From: Owenia fusiformis | Lineage: Eukaryota > Annelida > Polychaeta > Sabellida > Oweniidae | Direction: 5' to 3' | NCBI GenBank assembly: GCA_903813345.2 | Contig: CAIIXF020000009.1 | Coordinates: 13,158,347-13,218,346 of the forward strand | DNA: 60,000 nt | Shown here: positions 59,256 to 60,000 of the stretch, one piece after another | How the letters are laid out: every line of letters begins with the position of its first letter | Position numbering within the stretch: position 1 is the first letter of the stretch | Position numbers and translations under genes: made by a program | Notes under the pieces: generated by a model | What the model saw: the letters and a program-made list of their open reading frames with translations, nothing else | Databases searched by the model: none | What the model was told of the DNA's origin: nothing

Positions 59256-60000
59256 TTTGATCCTTATGAGTCTGCCTATCCTCCACATATACAACGGGGA
59301 TCGGAATCTGTGTCCACTATAATCCAAGTCAAAACTGTCCCTCTTTATTAGCTCCAATTATGTACTTATCTTTATAAATATAGTCTATGATGTAAATAAT
59401 TTGTTGACAGATGTTACCTGTTGATGATTTTTTGCACCTAAATAAGTTATAGATAGGCTATTTTGTATATCTTCATCTGATATTTCCCAGAATGTAGATA
59501 TATTTGTCCAAAATCATTCTACATACTAAATTGTGATTTAAAAAAGGATATTTGTGTGAACTGACTAGTTCAATAGTGGCACCATTGCAAACAATAATCA
59601 AATAACTGTATTTCACTTTCAAATTATAAACACATTTACACAAAAACTAATTTGATTTGTTTCCCCCAAGCCACATATACGTATGTGTGTAGACTTGAAT
59701 CATTCAATGATGTCATATACCAAAAATTAAAGGTATCATTCATCACGTAACATTTACATTTGAATGAAAATGCAAAATGTGGTATTTTGTAAACAACTTA
59801 ATAAACAATACAGTTTGCCAAAATTAGATGACAGATTTTGGCATATTAGTACATTCTCAGATATGCATTATAACCATAATTTTTATCTATATAATTTGCT
59901 AATTAATGACAGTGTCATCCCTTTTCAGATTGTTTCTCTCTAAAATTAAAATCAATAGCATGCTTTTTCTGTATAATTTGTTAGTTAAAGGGGCAACAAG
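59256..60000. other. Upstream of the Kazal gene, nothing recognised
   Basis: This should contain the promoter and 5' UTR of the Kazal gene. I cannot point to a specific element. Confidence 0.4.

Overview
This is AT-rich animal nuclear DNA. Three intron-containing genes can be assembled exon by exon, all on the minus strand, with GT-AG (and two GC-AG) introns and agreeing phases. They are set in a large amount of transposon and inverted-repeat DNA. The pairing of chitin-binding and LamG-like domains in one secreted protein resembles the Pif/BMSP type of shell-matrix protein, so a lophotrochozoan, most likely a mollusc, is my best guess. Taxonomy is inference.

Region by region. (1) 140-4040, minus: a five-exon gene for a 379-residue secreted protein with a chitin-binding (CBM14-like) domain, a second Cys-rich segment, a LamG/concanavalin-like domain and a C-terminal hydrophobic anchor. 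A near-perfect hairpin (5-107) follows its stop. (2) 7078-20404, minus: a seven-exon homologue of the vertebrate C16orf89 (UPF0764) family, predicted 373 residues with a signal peptide. Its 9.9 kb first intron holds an 85-bp tandem satellite, a mosaic of nested palindromes (13940-17880) with a 580-bp unit in two copies, a 5'-truncated non-LTR retrotransposon inserted in the second copy, and an element with 17-bp subterminal repeats. (3) 22322-32700, plus: a complete, apparently very young Ty3/Gypsy chromodomain retrotransposon with two 788-bp LTRs that look identical, a 4-bp target duplication, a single 1915-codon gag-pol frame and an unusual non-coding stretch of about 3 kb before the 3' LTR. 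(4) 32705-48365: no secure host gene; it contains several TA-flanked inverted-repeat elements, a complete mariner-like transposon with 41-bp perfect inverted repeats and a spliceosomal intron in its transposase (42917-44923), and a 0.4 kb foldback bracketed by 25-bp direct repeats. (5) 48366-59255, minus: a twelve-exon gene, complete from signal peptide to stop, for a 548-residue secreted inhibitor with eight six-cysteine Kazal domains. Every intron is phase 1 and each domain is split after its Thr-Tyr. A decayed Tc1/mariner-type element sits in intron 4 and a foldback in the last intron.

The three host proteins all carry predicted signal peptides and would act outside the cell, but nothing in the sequence shows that they work together. 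No tRNA, rRNA or CRISPR was recognised. All splice structures and repeat comparisons were done by eye, without transcript data or database searches.
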